Assembly: GCF_016924645.1 (NCBI RefSeq)
Contig: NZ_JAFFJV010000007.1
Span: 1 to 64,000, forward strand
Reading direction: 5' to 3'
DNA from: Rufibacter psychrotolerans
GTDB lineage: Bacteria > Bacteroidota > Bacteroidia > Cytophagales > Hymenobacteraceae
Length of the DNA stretch: 64,000 nucleotides
The notes below the pieces were generated by a model, which had not been told where the DNA came from, ran no database searches, and saw only the letters and a list, made by a program, of their open reading frames with translations. The translations under genes were made by a program, and so were the position numbers. This document shows, piece by piece, positions 50,589 through 59,184 of the stretch. The first letter of the stretch is position 1. Every line of letters starts with the position of its first letter.

Positions 50589-52052
50589 TTAATTGTACCC
50601 TTTGTTCTGAATGAATTTCCCTTTGCCTTCGCTCACGGTTCTCAAGGAGAACGGATAAAGTACTTTGTCCTCATTGGTGTAGACAGAGCCTTTCACCTCC
50701 CGGGCCCGCTCCACGAACTTGCCGTGGCGGATAAGGTCGGCGCGGTACTGGCCGTTCTCGCACCAGAACTCATGGCTTCTCTCTGTTAGGATGAGGTCAT
50801 TGAAGGCCGCCAGCGAACTGTAGTCTGCCAAGTCTTTGTCCGGCAGATCAGCCCTTCTTCTGATGACGTTGACCAGTTCCATGGCTTCGGCAGTTGGGGC
50901 ACCGGTGGCGTTTGCCAAGGCTTCAGCCTTTGACAGCAGCACATCGGCGTAGCGGTACATGATGATGTCAACGGTAGAGACGGCGGTGGTTCTGTTAGCG
51001 TCTGGGTTCATCTTCAGTGGAATAGGGCCCAGGTTCATGACCGTACCCGGGTTAGCCCGGTTGTAAGTGTTGCCATCTGTGCCGGTGTATTCGGCAATCA
51101 GCATGGTTTTCCGCTCATCATTTTCTTCAAATGTGTCATAGAACCACCAGGTGCTTTGGATGGTGCCCCAACCGCCTTTTACCGGATAGTTAGACGGCAG
51201 CACCATCAATTGCCACTGGTTTTCACTGGTGCCTTCGTAGTCGCACGGAACGGCCCAGATCACCTCGCGGCTGTTCTTGGCGCCTTCCAGATCCCACATG
51301 CTCTCGTAGTCCTGGGTAAGGGTGTAGTAGTTATAGCCGATGATATCATTCGCCAGTTCCACTACCCTGTTCCACTTCTTCTCGTGCAGGTTGAGCCGTA
51401 TTTGCACCATTTTCGCTAAACCTTTGCTAAAACGGCCGTATTCTGCCTGGGCAGGGTGGGGCAGATCTTCGGCCGCGGCTACCAGATCGGCCTCAATGAA
51501 GGCCACCGTTTCCTCGTGTGACAGGCGGGCCAGGGGCACTTCTTCCATTGGTTTCTGCAATACTTCCAGCGGGGCAATCACCAGGGGGCCGTACATGTCA
51601 AACAGCTCGTAGGCGAGCAAGCCACGGGCGCACCTGATCTCAGCGATGGCTTTCTTCTTCACCGCCTCGCTCACCTCTGATTTGGTGATCAGGTCAATGG
51701 TGAGCGTCATCAGGCTGATTTTGTTGTAGAAAACATCATAGAAACGGGTAATGCCCGCATCGGTGGGTTTGTAGTTGTGGAGGGAGGCCGCCAGCTGAGG
51801 ACCGTAGGAACCGTTCAGGATCTCAGTGGTGGCATCGTTGATGTACATGATGCCGTTCTCAGAGGTGGTATGAATGCCGTCGCCCCACGAGCCACGCAGA
51901 GGATAGTAGCAGGCGTTTACCATGGCCTCTACGTCTGCCTCAGACTGCGGGAAAATGCTGGGGTTTATCTCAGAATAATCAATGGACTCTAAATCATCTG
52001 TGCAACCGCCCAGCAGGAAGAGTAGTGCAAGAGAAAGAAATACTTTGCGCAT
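50589..52052 (-). CDS. susD: RagB/SusD family outer-membrane nutrient-binding lipoprotein
   Basis: A 487-residue lipoprotein from the ATG at 52052 (MRKVFLSLALLFLLGGCTDD, Cys17); an ATG at 52082 overlaps the susC stop and adds 10 residues. TPR-rich SusD core with family marks ARGLLAYELFDMYGP near 140-154 and the C-terminal RSHEFWCENGQYRADLIRHGK. It forms the lid of the SusC transporter and binds the glycan on the cell surface. 29 bp downstream of susC. Confidence 0.93.
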   Translation of the reverse strand: MRKVFLSLALLFLLGGCTDDLESIDYSEINPSIFPQSEADVEAMVNACYYPLRGSWGDGIHTTSENGIMYINDATTEILNGSYGPQLAASLHNYKPTDAGITRFYDVFYNKISLMTLTIDLITKSEVSEAVKKKAIAEIRCARGLLAYELFDMYGPLVIAPLEVLQKPMEEVPLARLSHEETVAFIEADLVAAAEDLPHPAQAEYGRFSKGLAKMVQIRLNLHEKKWNRVVELANDIIGYNYYTLTQDYESMWDLEGAKNSREVIWAVPCDYEGTSENQWQLMVLPSNYPVKGGWGTIQSTWWFYDTFEENDERKTMLIAEYTGTDGNTYNRANPGTVMNLGPIPLKMNPDANRTTAVSTVDIIMYRYADVLLSKAEALANATGAPTAEAMELVNVIRRRADLPDKDLADYSSLAAFNDLILTERSHEFWCENGQYRADLIRHGKFVERAREVKGSVYTNEDKVLYPFSLRTVSEGKGKFIQNKGYN

Positions 52053-52081
52053 GGTCTTATAAATTAATGGGTGCTGGTTCA

Positions 52082-55000
52082 TTAGAAAGTCAGGTTAATG
52101 CCGGTGGTGAACGTTTTTACATTGGGGTAAGCCGCTGTGTAGGCATCGGTCTCGGGATCAATGCCCTCATAAGGCGTGATCACGAACAGGTTTTGAGCGG
52201 TCACGTGGATGGAGGCTCTGGAGAACACTTTGCCGGTCCACTTGGTAGGCAGGGTATAGGCCAGCGCAACGTTCTGCAACCGGACAAACCAGGCATCCTG
52301 CAGGAAGAAATCGCCTACGCTGTACGGAGACCAGCCATAAAAGGAGCTGGGCTGGGTAGTGGATGGATTTTCCGGAGTCCAGCGGTTCTTCACGGTGCGT
52401 AAGGCATTGTACCCGTAGGTGTAAATACCATCTGCGCTGATGCCGTAGGTGGTGTAGTTAGGATCGGCCATTTTACGCCCGAACATGCCATTGAAGTCAA
52501 AGTTGAGGGTGAAGCCTTTGTAGGTGAAGATGTTGGTCATGCCCACAATCAGGCTGGGGTCTGAGGTCCCGATGAGTCTGGTATCGGCGTCATCAATGAT
52601 TCCGTCTGGGGCGCCGGTGCGCAGGAAACGGCCATTCTCGTCTACCATGGGGTTGCCGTTGGCGTCGCGCTGGTAGCCGTTGATGTCTTTGATCTTGATC
52701 ATGCCGGGTCTCAATTCTGGCTGAGAAGGCACCTCTTCGCCCACCTGCATGATACCGTCTGCTACCCGCGCGTAAATGGCTCTGATAGGATCATTGACGT
52801 TCTCGTACACGGCAGGCTTCCAGTCTGGGGCTCTTTCTTTCCAGGTGTCTTTGAACCTTGAGAACGTGAAGATGGATCTCCACTCAAAGTCATTGCGCTG
52901 GAAGTTGCGGGTGCTTACGGTCAATTCAAAGCCTTTGCTCTGAGTCTTGCCCACGTTGGCCATGATGGTGTTGATGGGGTGGTAGGAGTTGATGGGTTTG
53001 AAGGCCAGCAGGTCTGAAATTACCCGGTTGTACACCTCCAAGGAGCCGTCTATGCGCCCGTTAAAGAGCGAGAAGTCCAGACCAAAGTTGGCCTCAGTGG
53101 TGGTTTCCCATTTCAGATCAGGGTTTTCCAGGCGGGATAGGGATACCCCGATCTCTCTGGTGTCATTACCCGAAAGCCAGGCGGGGTAAGCATAGTAGGC
53201 CGCGAAGGCGTTGCTGCCAATAGAGGCGTTCCCGGTTTGACCATAACTGGCTCTCAGTTTAAACTGCGAGACGGTGTTAGCCAGGCCCCCGAAGAACGGC
53301 TCCTCGGCTATGTTCCAGCCCACGGCTACCGACGGAAAAGTACCCCACTTGTTGTTTCGGGCAAACACGCTGGCCCCATCGGTCCGCACGGTCAGGGTGA
53401 GCAGGTACCGGTCTTTCAGGGTGTAGTTCAAGCGTCCAAAGTAGGAGGCCATTACATTTTCTGAGCGGGAAGAGCCCACGGTTTTGGTGCTGCTGCCAGC
53501 CCCTAGGTTGTTCCACAGGAAAGCGTCTGAGATAAAGTTGGTGTTGCCAACGTTAGTAAAGTCATTGTAGAAATTCTGCTGCGAGGCACCGGCCAATAGG
53601 TTAATGCGGTGGTGGGTAGCAATCGTCTTGACATAGGAGGCAGTTGCCTCCATCAGGTATTCGTTTTTATCAATCTCGGCAATGGAAGCCCGGCCAAATT
53701 CCAGTGCTCCGTGGATGGTGGTTTTGGGAAGATAATTCCAGCGCTTGGTGATGCCGCGGTCCATGCCTCCTTTCAACCGGATGGTGAGGTCTGGGATGGG
53801 AATAATGTCTATAAATGAGTTGAGCAACATGCGCTCAATGCGGCCTTCATCTGAAATGGTGAGCAGGGAGTACGGATTAGGCTGCAGAGCCAGGAGCGGG
53901 TTTACGGGGTAGTTGCCGTTCTCATCAATGGGTTTGATGTGCGGCCCCATCTGCATGGCGGCCCGAATGATGCCTGAGTTCTCAAATTGATCACCTCCTA
54001 GCTGGCTGTTGTCATTATTGATGCGGCTGGCCGTAAGGTTCAGGCCGAACTTGATGTATTTGTTTACGTCCTGGTCTACATTGGCCCGTACAGTAAACCT
54101 TTCAATGCCGGAGTTTTTGATGACTCCGTTGTGCTTGTAGTAATTACCCGAAAGCAGGAACTTGGTAGATTCTGTGCCGCCCGTCAAGGATAGGTTGTGC
54201 TGCTGAATGGAGCCATCACGGGTTACCAAACCAATCCAGTCGGTGCCCCGGCCCACGTTATTGATGGCGTTTTGGGTGTATAATCGGCGAAACGGCCCAT
54301 TAATAGGATCGGCCTGGGCTTCCTCCAAGGTTCTATTACCATAAGGAATCACGTTGTTGTCAAAGTTCCAGCGCTCCCAGGCAGCTTCGTTGCGCACCTG
54401 CATCCACTCGTTCAGGGGCAATACATCAAAAGGATTGTTGTATTTCTGAATGGAAAAGGTATTGGAGTATTGCACCTCGGCTTTGCCGGTTTTTCCTCTT
54501 TTGGTGGTGATGAGAATAACCCCATTGGCGGCCCGTGCGCCATAGATAGAGGTGGCGCTGGCGTCTTTGAGTACCTCAATGGACTCAATGTCATTGGGGT
54601 TGAAGGAGTTCAGGATGCTCTGGGTGCCGGCTTGGTAGCGTCCGCCGCTCCCGGGTTGCTGTAAATCTGAGATGGGGAAGCCGTCTACTACAATCAGAGG
54701 AGCGTTGCTGGCGTTGATGGAACCGGCACCCCGAATCAGAATGTCAAGTCCGCCACCGGGTTGGGCACTGTTCTCCCGGATCATTAAACCGGCCGCTTTG
54801 CCCTTTAGCATGTGCCCGATAGACGCAGCACCGGAGTTCACCACCAAGTCTTCTGCTTTCACAGAACTGATGGCTCCGGTTAAGTCCCTTTTCTTCTGGG
54901 TGCCGTAGCCCACCACCACTACCTCATCCAGGGCTTTTCTATCCTGAGCCATCTGCACATTCAGGGTAGATTCATTGCTGACCGCCACTTCCTGTGACAG

Positions 55001-55246
55001 CAAACCAATAAAGGAGAACACCAGCGTTGCCCCTGAAGGGGGTACCTGTATGCTGAAAGCACCGTTCGTGTCGGTGGTGGTTCCGGTGGTGGTGCCTTTT
55101 ACCACTACGCTAACACCGGTTAAGGCCTGGCCGTCTTCTTTAGCCGTAACGGTACCCGTCACCGTGCGGCCCTGGGCGGCGGCTTGCAGCACCGGGAGAA
55201 GCACCAGTAGCGTTAGCTTCAGAAATGTGTGTACCAATTTTTTCAT
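52082..55246 (-). CDS. susC: SusC/RagA family TonB-dependent outer-membrane transporter
   Basis: A 1,054-residue protein from the ATG at 55246, where a signal peptide begins (MKKLVHTFLKLTLLVLLPVL); the longer frame to 55441 is leader sequence. A carboxypeptidase-regulatory-like domain follows at about 28-100, then DEVVVVGYGTQKKRDLTGAI (SusC signature at the plug start, about 110-130), the plug with IRGAGSINASNAPLIVVDG, IYGARAANGVILITTKRGK, and a beta barrel to the C-terminal TFTTGINLTF. It imports glycan fragments using TonB energy. First gene of the minus-strand PUL operon. Confidence 0.95.
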   Translation of the reverse strand: MKKLVHTFLKLTLLVLLPVLQAAAQGRTVTGTVTAKEDGQALTGVSVVVKGTTTGTTTDTNGAFSIQVPPSGATLVFSFIGLLSQEVAVSNESTLNVQMAQDRKALDEVVVVGYGTQKKRDLTGAISSVKAEDLVVNSGAASIGHMLKGKAAGLMIRENSAQPGGGLDILIRGAGSINASNAPLIVVDGFPISDLQQPGSGGRYQAGTQSILNSFNPNDIESIEVLKDASATSIYGARAANGVILITTKRGKTGKAEVQYSNTFSIQKYNNPFDVLPLNEWMQVRNEAAWERWNFDNNVIPYGNRTLEEAQADPINGPFRRLYTQNAINNVGRGTDWIGLVTRDGSIQQHNLSLTGGTESTKFLLSGNYYKHNGVIKNSGIERFTVRANVDQDVNKYIKFGLNLTASRINNDNSQLGGDQFENSGIIRAAMQMGPHIKPIDENGNYPVNPLLALQPNPYSLLTISDEGRIERMLLNSFIDIIPIPDLTIRLKGGMDRGITKRWNYLPKTTIHGALEFGRASIAEIDKNEYLMEATASYVKTIATHHRINLLAGASQQNFYNDFTNVGNTNFISDAFLWNNLGAGSSTKTVGSSRSENVMASYFGRLNYTLKDRYLLTLTVRTDGASVFARNNKWGTFPSVAVGWNIAEEPFFGGLANTVSQFKLRASYGQTGNASIGSNAFAAYYAYPAWLSGNDTREIGVSLSRLENPDLKWETTTEANFGLDFSLFNGRIDGSLEVYNRVISDLLAFKPINSYHPINTIMANVGKTQSKGFELTVSTRNFQRNDFEWRSIFTFSRFKDTWKERAPDWKPAVYENVNDPIRAIYARVADGIMQVGEEVPSQPELRPGMIKIKDINGYQRDANGNPMVDENGRFLRTGAPDGIIDDADTRLIGTSDPSLIVGMTNIFTYKGFTLNFDFNGMFGRKMADPNYTTYGISADGIYTYGYNALRTVKNRWTPENPSTTQPSSFYGWSPYSVGDFFLQDAWFVRLQNVALAYTLPTKWTGKVFSRASIHVTAQNLFVITPYEGIDPETDAYTAAYPNVKTFTTGINLTF

Positions 55247-55750
55247 GTAGATGCAGTTTATTGGGTGAGGTGTGGGCAAAACGGAATGAGGTATAGGGAA
55301 AACTCCTCCTGAAAAAAAAGATAGGAAGGAGTTGCTCTGAGAGAAAAGCAGGTATTGCCAGCTTGTTACGGTAGTGGCCTGGCCCGTAATTGGGGGCATA
55401 GATACGGGAGACTGGCCGTAGTCAGGAAGGAACAGGCACATTGGTGTGCCTGAACAGAGACAAAGGGCTGCAATTTGGTTCCATAGAGGTCTGTTTGTTA
55501 AGTATCACTCTGGTTGTGTTGTAAGCGCAGAATATGTCTCAGACGGGTGGCCAGCTGCAAAGTAAATAGAGCCGGCGCCTGTCTTGGATAATGGTTAGGG
55601 AGCCAGGCCGCATATTTAGGGCCAACTCCGCCACGGAACGGTACTTCTTTCTCCAACCTGCCCTCTGGCCCTTGCTGTGCAGCGGTAAGACGGGCATCTC
55701 CTGGCTGCATAGCTACCTCTCTTTTGTGGAGATTTCTTGTCTCGGTGTAT
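55247..55750. other. Long leader of the susC operon
   Basis: About 500 bases lie between the predicted transcription start (near 55744) and the susC ATG. A 70-codon minus-strand frame (55498-55710) starts 34 bases after the predicted start but has no protein character I recognise. No riboswitch was identified. Confidence 0.5.
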
Positions 55751-55782
55751 TAAACATAGCTACTATAAATTAGATAAGCAAG
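55751..55782 (-). promoter_or_regulatory. Promoter of the susC operon
   Basis: On the minus strand, CTTG (55782-55779), 20-base spacer, TATGTTTA (55758-55751). The -7 box is identical to that of the kinase operon and the spacer is the same length. Confidence 0.7.
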
Positions 55783-55797
55783 AAGTTTTAGGTAAAA

Positions 55798-55843
55798 TGT
55801 GTTCGTAGACGCAAAGATTTTTCCTATATGTGTTCGAACACAT
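55798..55843. promoter_or_regulatory. Tandem operator-like palindromes between susC and the DUF5009 gene
   Basis: ATGTGTTCGAACACAT at 55828-55843 (perfect) and TGTGTTCGTAGACGCA at 55798-55813 (weak), centres 31 bp apart. The weak one is 22.5 bp from the susC -33 tetrad. The pair also precedes the candidate promoter of the DUF5009 gene on the plus strand. Confidence 0.75.
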
Positions 55844-55860
55844 GAAAGAAAGGTAAAAAA

Positions 55861-55891
55861 CTTGTTTGCTATCTTTTAATCCCCATCTTTG
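55861..55891 (+). promoter_or_regulatory. Candidate promoter of the DUF5009 gene
   Basis: CTTG (55861-55864), 19-base spacer, CATCTTTG (55884-55891), close to TAnnTTTG. It is divergent from the susC promoter and shares the operator pair. Confidence 0.5.
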
Positions 55892-56014
55892 AGAAAATAT
55901 CGGGTTTTCCGCACCCGATTTCTGGTAGGCTAGGAGCAGGGGAGAAGCGCAGAGGACAAGAAAGTAGATGAATCTTCCTGTCAGGGCCAGGGTGGGCAGC
56001 GGCGCCGGATGCCT

Positions 56015-56050
56015 GATTTTACCTTATTATAAGAAAAACAAGCCAAAAAC
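56015..56050. repeat. 36-bp palindromic element, copy 29
   Basis: G, ATTT, TACCTTA, TTAT, AAGA, AAAA, CAAGCCA, AAAA, C, in the leader of the DUF5009 gene, 84 bp before the preferred start. No gene ends nearby. Confidence 0.7.
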
Positions 56051-56133
56051 AGATGGCAAATCCTTCTTATACCACTCGCAACTCTTCGGTTAAGCATGCC
56101 CCAACGGTAACCGGGGTAACAGACGCATTTCCT

Positions 56134-57234
56134 ATGAAGACCACCTACCGGCTCCTTTCTCTGGATTTCATGCGCGGCGTCATCATGGTTTTGCTGGCCG
56201 CCGAAAGCACACTATTATATGTACGCTGGCAGGAACTGGCCGGAACCGAGGGCATAGCGGGCCAGCTGGTGCAGCAGTTCTTCCACGTGCCCTGGCAGGG
56301 ACTCCATTTCTGGGACCTGGTGCAGCCGGCCTTCATGACCATTGCGGGTACCTCTCTGTACTTCTCAGTGCAGCACCGGCTCCAGAAAGGCGATGCCCCA
56401 AGCCTGATCACCCATCATGTGCTGAAGCGAAGCCTGAAGCTTCTGCTGTTGGGGGTGGCGCTCCATTGCGTGTATGCCGGTAAGTTGGTGTGTGAGCTGT
56501 GGAATGTGCTGGCGCAGCTGTCGGTTACGTTACTGGTGGCGTATGTGCTGCTGCCGTACTCGGCCCGAACCCAGTTGCTGGTCTCATTTCTCTGTATTGG
56601 CCTCAGCGAGGCCTTGTACCGGTTCGCCCACATTCCGGGGTTTGACCAGCCTTTTACCCCAGACAAGAACTTCGGCTCCTGGATGGATCTGCTCCTGATG
56701 GGTAAACTGAACAGTGGCCATTGGATTGCCATGAACTTCCTGCCCACGGCCGCCCACACCATCTGGGGAAGCCTGGCCGGGAAAGTGCTGGCCTCCCACA
56801 AATCGGCGGCCTCTAAAATCAAGGTTTTCGTGCTGGCCGGCATCTTGGGGGTACTGGTGGGACATGCCCTGGACTTCACCGGCGTAGACCCTATCATCAA
56901 ACGTATTTGTACCGCTTCCTTCGTCCTTGCCTCGGGCGGGTGGGTGTTCCTGCTGCTGGCGTTCTGCTACTGGAGCATTGACGTGAGAAAGGCCGGGCAC
57001 TGGGTGCTGTTTTTCACGGTGGTGGGCATGAACCCCATCTTCATTTACCTGTTCTTTGAAACCGTGGGGCTGCAGTGGCTGAATGGAACAGTGGCTATCT
57101 TCACCAACGGGTTTACCGATTGGTTTGGGGTGCCAGATCAGGTGCAGGCGGTGCTGGCCTCCCTTGCTACGCTGGCGGTGGAGTGGTACATCTGCTACTG
57201 GCTGTACCAAAGGCGCATCTTCTTTAGGGTTTAG
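56134..57234 (+). CDS. DUF5009/heparan-alpha-glucosaminide acyltransferase-like membrane protein
   Basis: A 366-residue multi-pass membrane protein from the ATG at 56134 (MKTTYRLLSLDFMRG); an ATG at 56053 would add 27 polar residues and cannot be excluded. The opening LLSLDFMRGVIMVLLAAES is the family mark (DxxRG), and about ten hydrophobic segments follow. Relatives include the human lysosomal enzyme that acetylates the amino group of glucosamine in heparan sulfate. Its place in the PUL suggests acetylation or handling of amino sugars, which is an inference. Confidence 0.85.
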   Translation: MKTTYRLLSLDFMRGVIMVLLAAESTLLYVRWQELAGTEGIAGQLVQQFFHVPWQGLHFWDLVQPAFMTIAGTSLYFSVQHRLQKGDAPSLITHHVLKRSLKLLLLGVALHCVYAGKLVCELWNVLAQLSVTLLVAYVLLPYSARTQLLVSFLCIGLSEALYRFAHIPGFDQPFTPDKNFGSWMDLLLMGKLNSGHWIAMNFLPTAAHTIWGSLAGKVLASHKSAASKIKVFVLAGILGVLVGHALDFTGVDPIIKRICTASFVLASGGWVFLLLAFCYWSIDVRKAGHWVLFFTVVGMNPIFIYLFFETVGLQWLNGTVAIFTNGFTDWFGVPDQVQAVLASLATLAVEWYICYWLYQRRIFFRV

Positions 57235-57299
57235 GAGATAAGGGAAAAGAGGTCTGGCATTTCGTGTGAGAGGCAAGCGGATTGTTGGTAATTGGTATA

Positions 57300-57313
57300 T
57301 TTGTTCGTACACA
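57300..57313 (+). promoter_or_regulatory. Single operator-like palindrome before lacI
   Basis: TTTGTTCGTACACA, a variant of the core seen at 41.3 and 55.8 kb, 130 bp before the regulator start. It suggests autoregulation. Confidence 0.5.
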
Positions 57314-57442
57314 TATATAAGTGCATCACCCTCCGGCTTGCTCAATCTAAAAAGGACCACTTGTGACTAATGTCGCATTGGTTTGCCCAGTGATGAGAGC
57401 AGGTGAGCAAGGCATCAGAGATTGTATCAGAAAATAAGGTCA

Positions 57443-58513
57443 ATGGTAAAGAAAGGCATCGTTCGGATTAAGGATATTGCGGAAAAAGCAGGAGTTTCAA
57501 CGGGTACCGTAGACCGGGTGCTGCATGAGCGGGGGCGCGTGGCCGAGGACGTGCGGCAAAAAGTCCTGGAAATTGCGCAGGAACTTAACTACCAGCCCAA
57601 CCTGCTGGCCCGTACCCTGGTAAACAACCGGGTGTACGAGATAGCCGCGCTGCTGCCAGACCCCCAGCAGGATGTGTACTGGCAGGCCCCCAAAACCGGA
57701 GTGGAGAAAGCGCAGGCCGAACTGGCGCAGTATGGGGTAAGGGTGACGCAGTTTATTTTTGATCCCTATGAGGCTGCCTCTTACCGGCAGAAAGCGAACG
57801 AAGTCATTGCCATGAGCCCCGACGCCATTCTGGTGGCTCCCATTTTCTACCGCGAGTCGCTCCCTTTTTTCAAAAAATGGAAAGAGCTGGAGATTCCGTT
57901 CGCGCTGTTCAACACGCACATTCCGGATTACGAGCCCCTCATTTACATTGGGCAGGATTCTTACCAGAGCGGGTATCTGGCGGCGAAACTGCTGCACTAC
58001 GGGCATCCGCAGGGAGCCGCTTTTCTGGTGGCCCACATAGACGTGGACCTGTCCAACTCCTCCCACCTGATTAACAAAGAGCAAGGGTTTTTCGACTATT
58101 TTTCCCAAATCGGCTCAGAAACGCAGTATCCGCTGCTGCAGGCCGATCTGCACAACTCCTCCTCGGCCGCGTTTCATGAGCAGCTAGACCAGTTGCTGCA
58201 GGATAACCCTAAGGTCAGGGGCATCTTCGTGACCAACTCCAAAGCCCATACCGTGGCCCATTACCTGCAGCTGAGGGGCGTTTCCCACATCAAGTTGATT
58301 GGCTATGACCTCATGGAAAGAAACCTCCACTTTCTTAAGAAGGGCTTGATTGAGTTCCTAATCAACCAAAATCCCAAGGGGCAGGGCTACTGGGGCATCT
58401 ACGGCCTGGCCGATAAGCTGGTGTTCAAAAAGAAGGTCAACCCCATTAAGTACCTGCCGCTGGACATCATCACCAAAGAGAATCTACACTATTATATAGA
58501 AGCAGATCTGTAA
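57443..58513 (+). CDS. LacI family transcriptional regulator
   Basis: A 356-residue DNA-binding regulator from the ATG at 57443 (MVKKGIVRIKDIAEKAGVST); a TTG at 57422 would add seven residues. The helix-turn-helix is at 8-30 (KDIAEKAGVSTGTVDRVL), followed by the hinge helix LNYQPNLLARTL, and a periplasmic-binding-protein-like sensor domain from about 65. LacI-type proteins bind short palindromes with a central CG, as the operator candidates here have. The position of those operators upstream of the -33 boxes would fit an activator more than a repressor. Likely regulator of the PUL. Confidence 0.92.
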   Translation: MVKKGIVRIKDIAEKAGVSTGTVDRVLHERGRVAEDVRQKVLEIAQELNYQPNLLARTLVNNRVYEIAALLPDPQQDVYWQAPKTGVEKAQAELAQYGVRVTQFIFDPYEAASYRQKANEVIAMSPDAILVAPIFYRESLPFFKKWKELEIPFALFNTHIPDYEPLIYIGQDSYQSGYLAAKLLHYGHPQGAAFLVAHIDVDLSNSSHLINKEQGFFDYFSQIGSETQYPLLQADLHNSSSAAFHEQLDQLLQDNPKVRGIFVTNSKAHTVAHYLQLRGVSHIKLIGYDLMERNLHFLKKGLIEFLINQNPKGQGYWGIYGLADKLVFKKKVNPIKYLPLDIITKENLHYYIEADL

Positions 58514-58530
58514 GGGCCGGCATAGCTACT

Positions 58531-58566
58531 GTTTCAGGGCTATTTTCCGGAAAATCACCCCAAAAC
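58531..58566. repeat. 36-bp palindromic element, copy 30
   Basis: GTTTC, AGGGCTA, TTTT, CCGG, AAAA, TCACCCC, AAAA, C, 17 bp past the lacI stop. It is the last copy seen; none occurs in the remaining 5.4 kb. Confidence 0.85.
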
Positions 58567-58743
58567 TATACCCGATAGACGAAAATCCTTCACCGTACTT
58601 CAGGCATATTTTCTAATTAGAGGATAGAAGTAGGAAAGGTGCTCTAGGAGTACCCGCGGAGTGCGGAACGGGAAGCTGGCAATGGGGCCCTATTTGTAGC
58701 GTGAACTTGTTGCCCTGTTTGGCCGTCAGCCGTAGAACCCAGC

Positions 58744-59022
58744 ATGAAACCAATTGTCAGCATAGAGTACTGCCCCAAATGCGGCTGGATGTTGCGCGCC
58801 GCCTACATGGCCCAGGAACTGCTCACCACCTTCACCGACGATGTAAAAGGTGTGCTCCTGGAACCCAGCGAGACCAGCGGCACCTACCTCATCCGCCTTA
58901 ATGACCAGGTGATCTTCGACCGCAGAGCCGCTGGCCGCTTTCCCGACGTAAAGGAGCTGAAGCAGCTGGTGCGGGACAGGGTGAACCCTGGCAAAAGCCT
59001 GGGGCACTCAGACCGGAAGTAG
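58744..59022 (+). CDS. SelT/SelW/SelH (Rdx) family redox protein
   Basis: A 92-residue thioredoxin-like protein. The redox motif CPKC is at 10-13 in IEYCPKCGW, where selenoprotein relatives carry CxxU. The rest (ELLTTFTDDVKGVLLEPSET, then GTYLIRLNDQVIFDRRAAGR) matches the small Rdx family. Cytoplasmic; partner unknown. Standing alone before the NADH dehydrogenase gene. Confidence 0.85.
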   Translation: MKPIVSIEYCPKCGWMLRAAYMAQELLTTFTDDVKGVLLEPSETSGTYLIRLNDQVIFDRRAAGRFPDVKELKQLVRDRVNPGKSLGHSDRK

Positions 59023-59184
59023 GCGTTGTGCTTAGGCCCAGGGCTTTTTAGTGCTTCCCCCTGCCGGGTCGCCGTGGGAGGTAGTAAATACGCTATATCT
59101 TATATACAGGAATATCAGTATAAGGCTAATGAGAAAAGACGGCCCTGCAAGCGTAGGGCCTTTGTGACTTACCACTGATTAACT

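Noticed and set aside
55498-55710. 70-codon minus-strand frame in the susC leader
   Set aside because: No signal peptide or recognisable domain; composition is not convincing.
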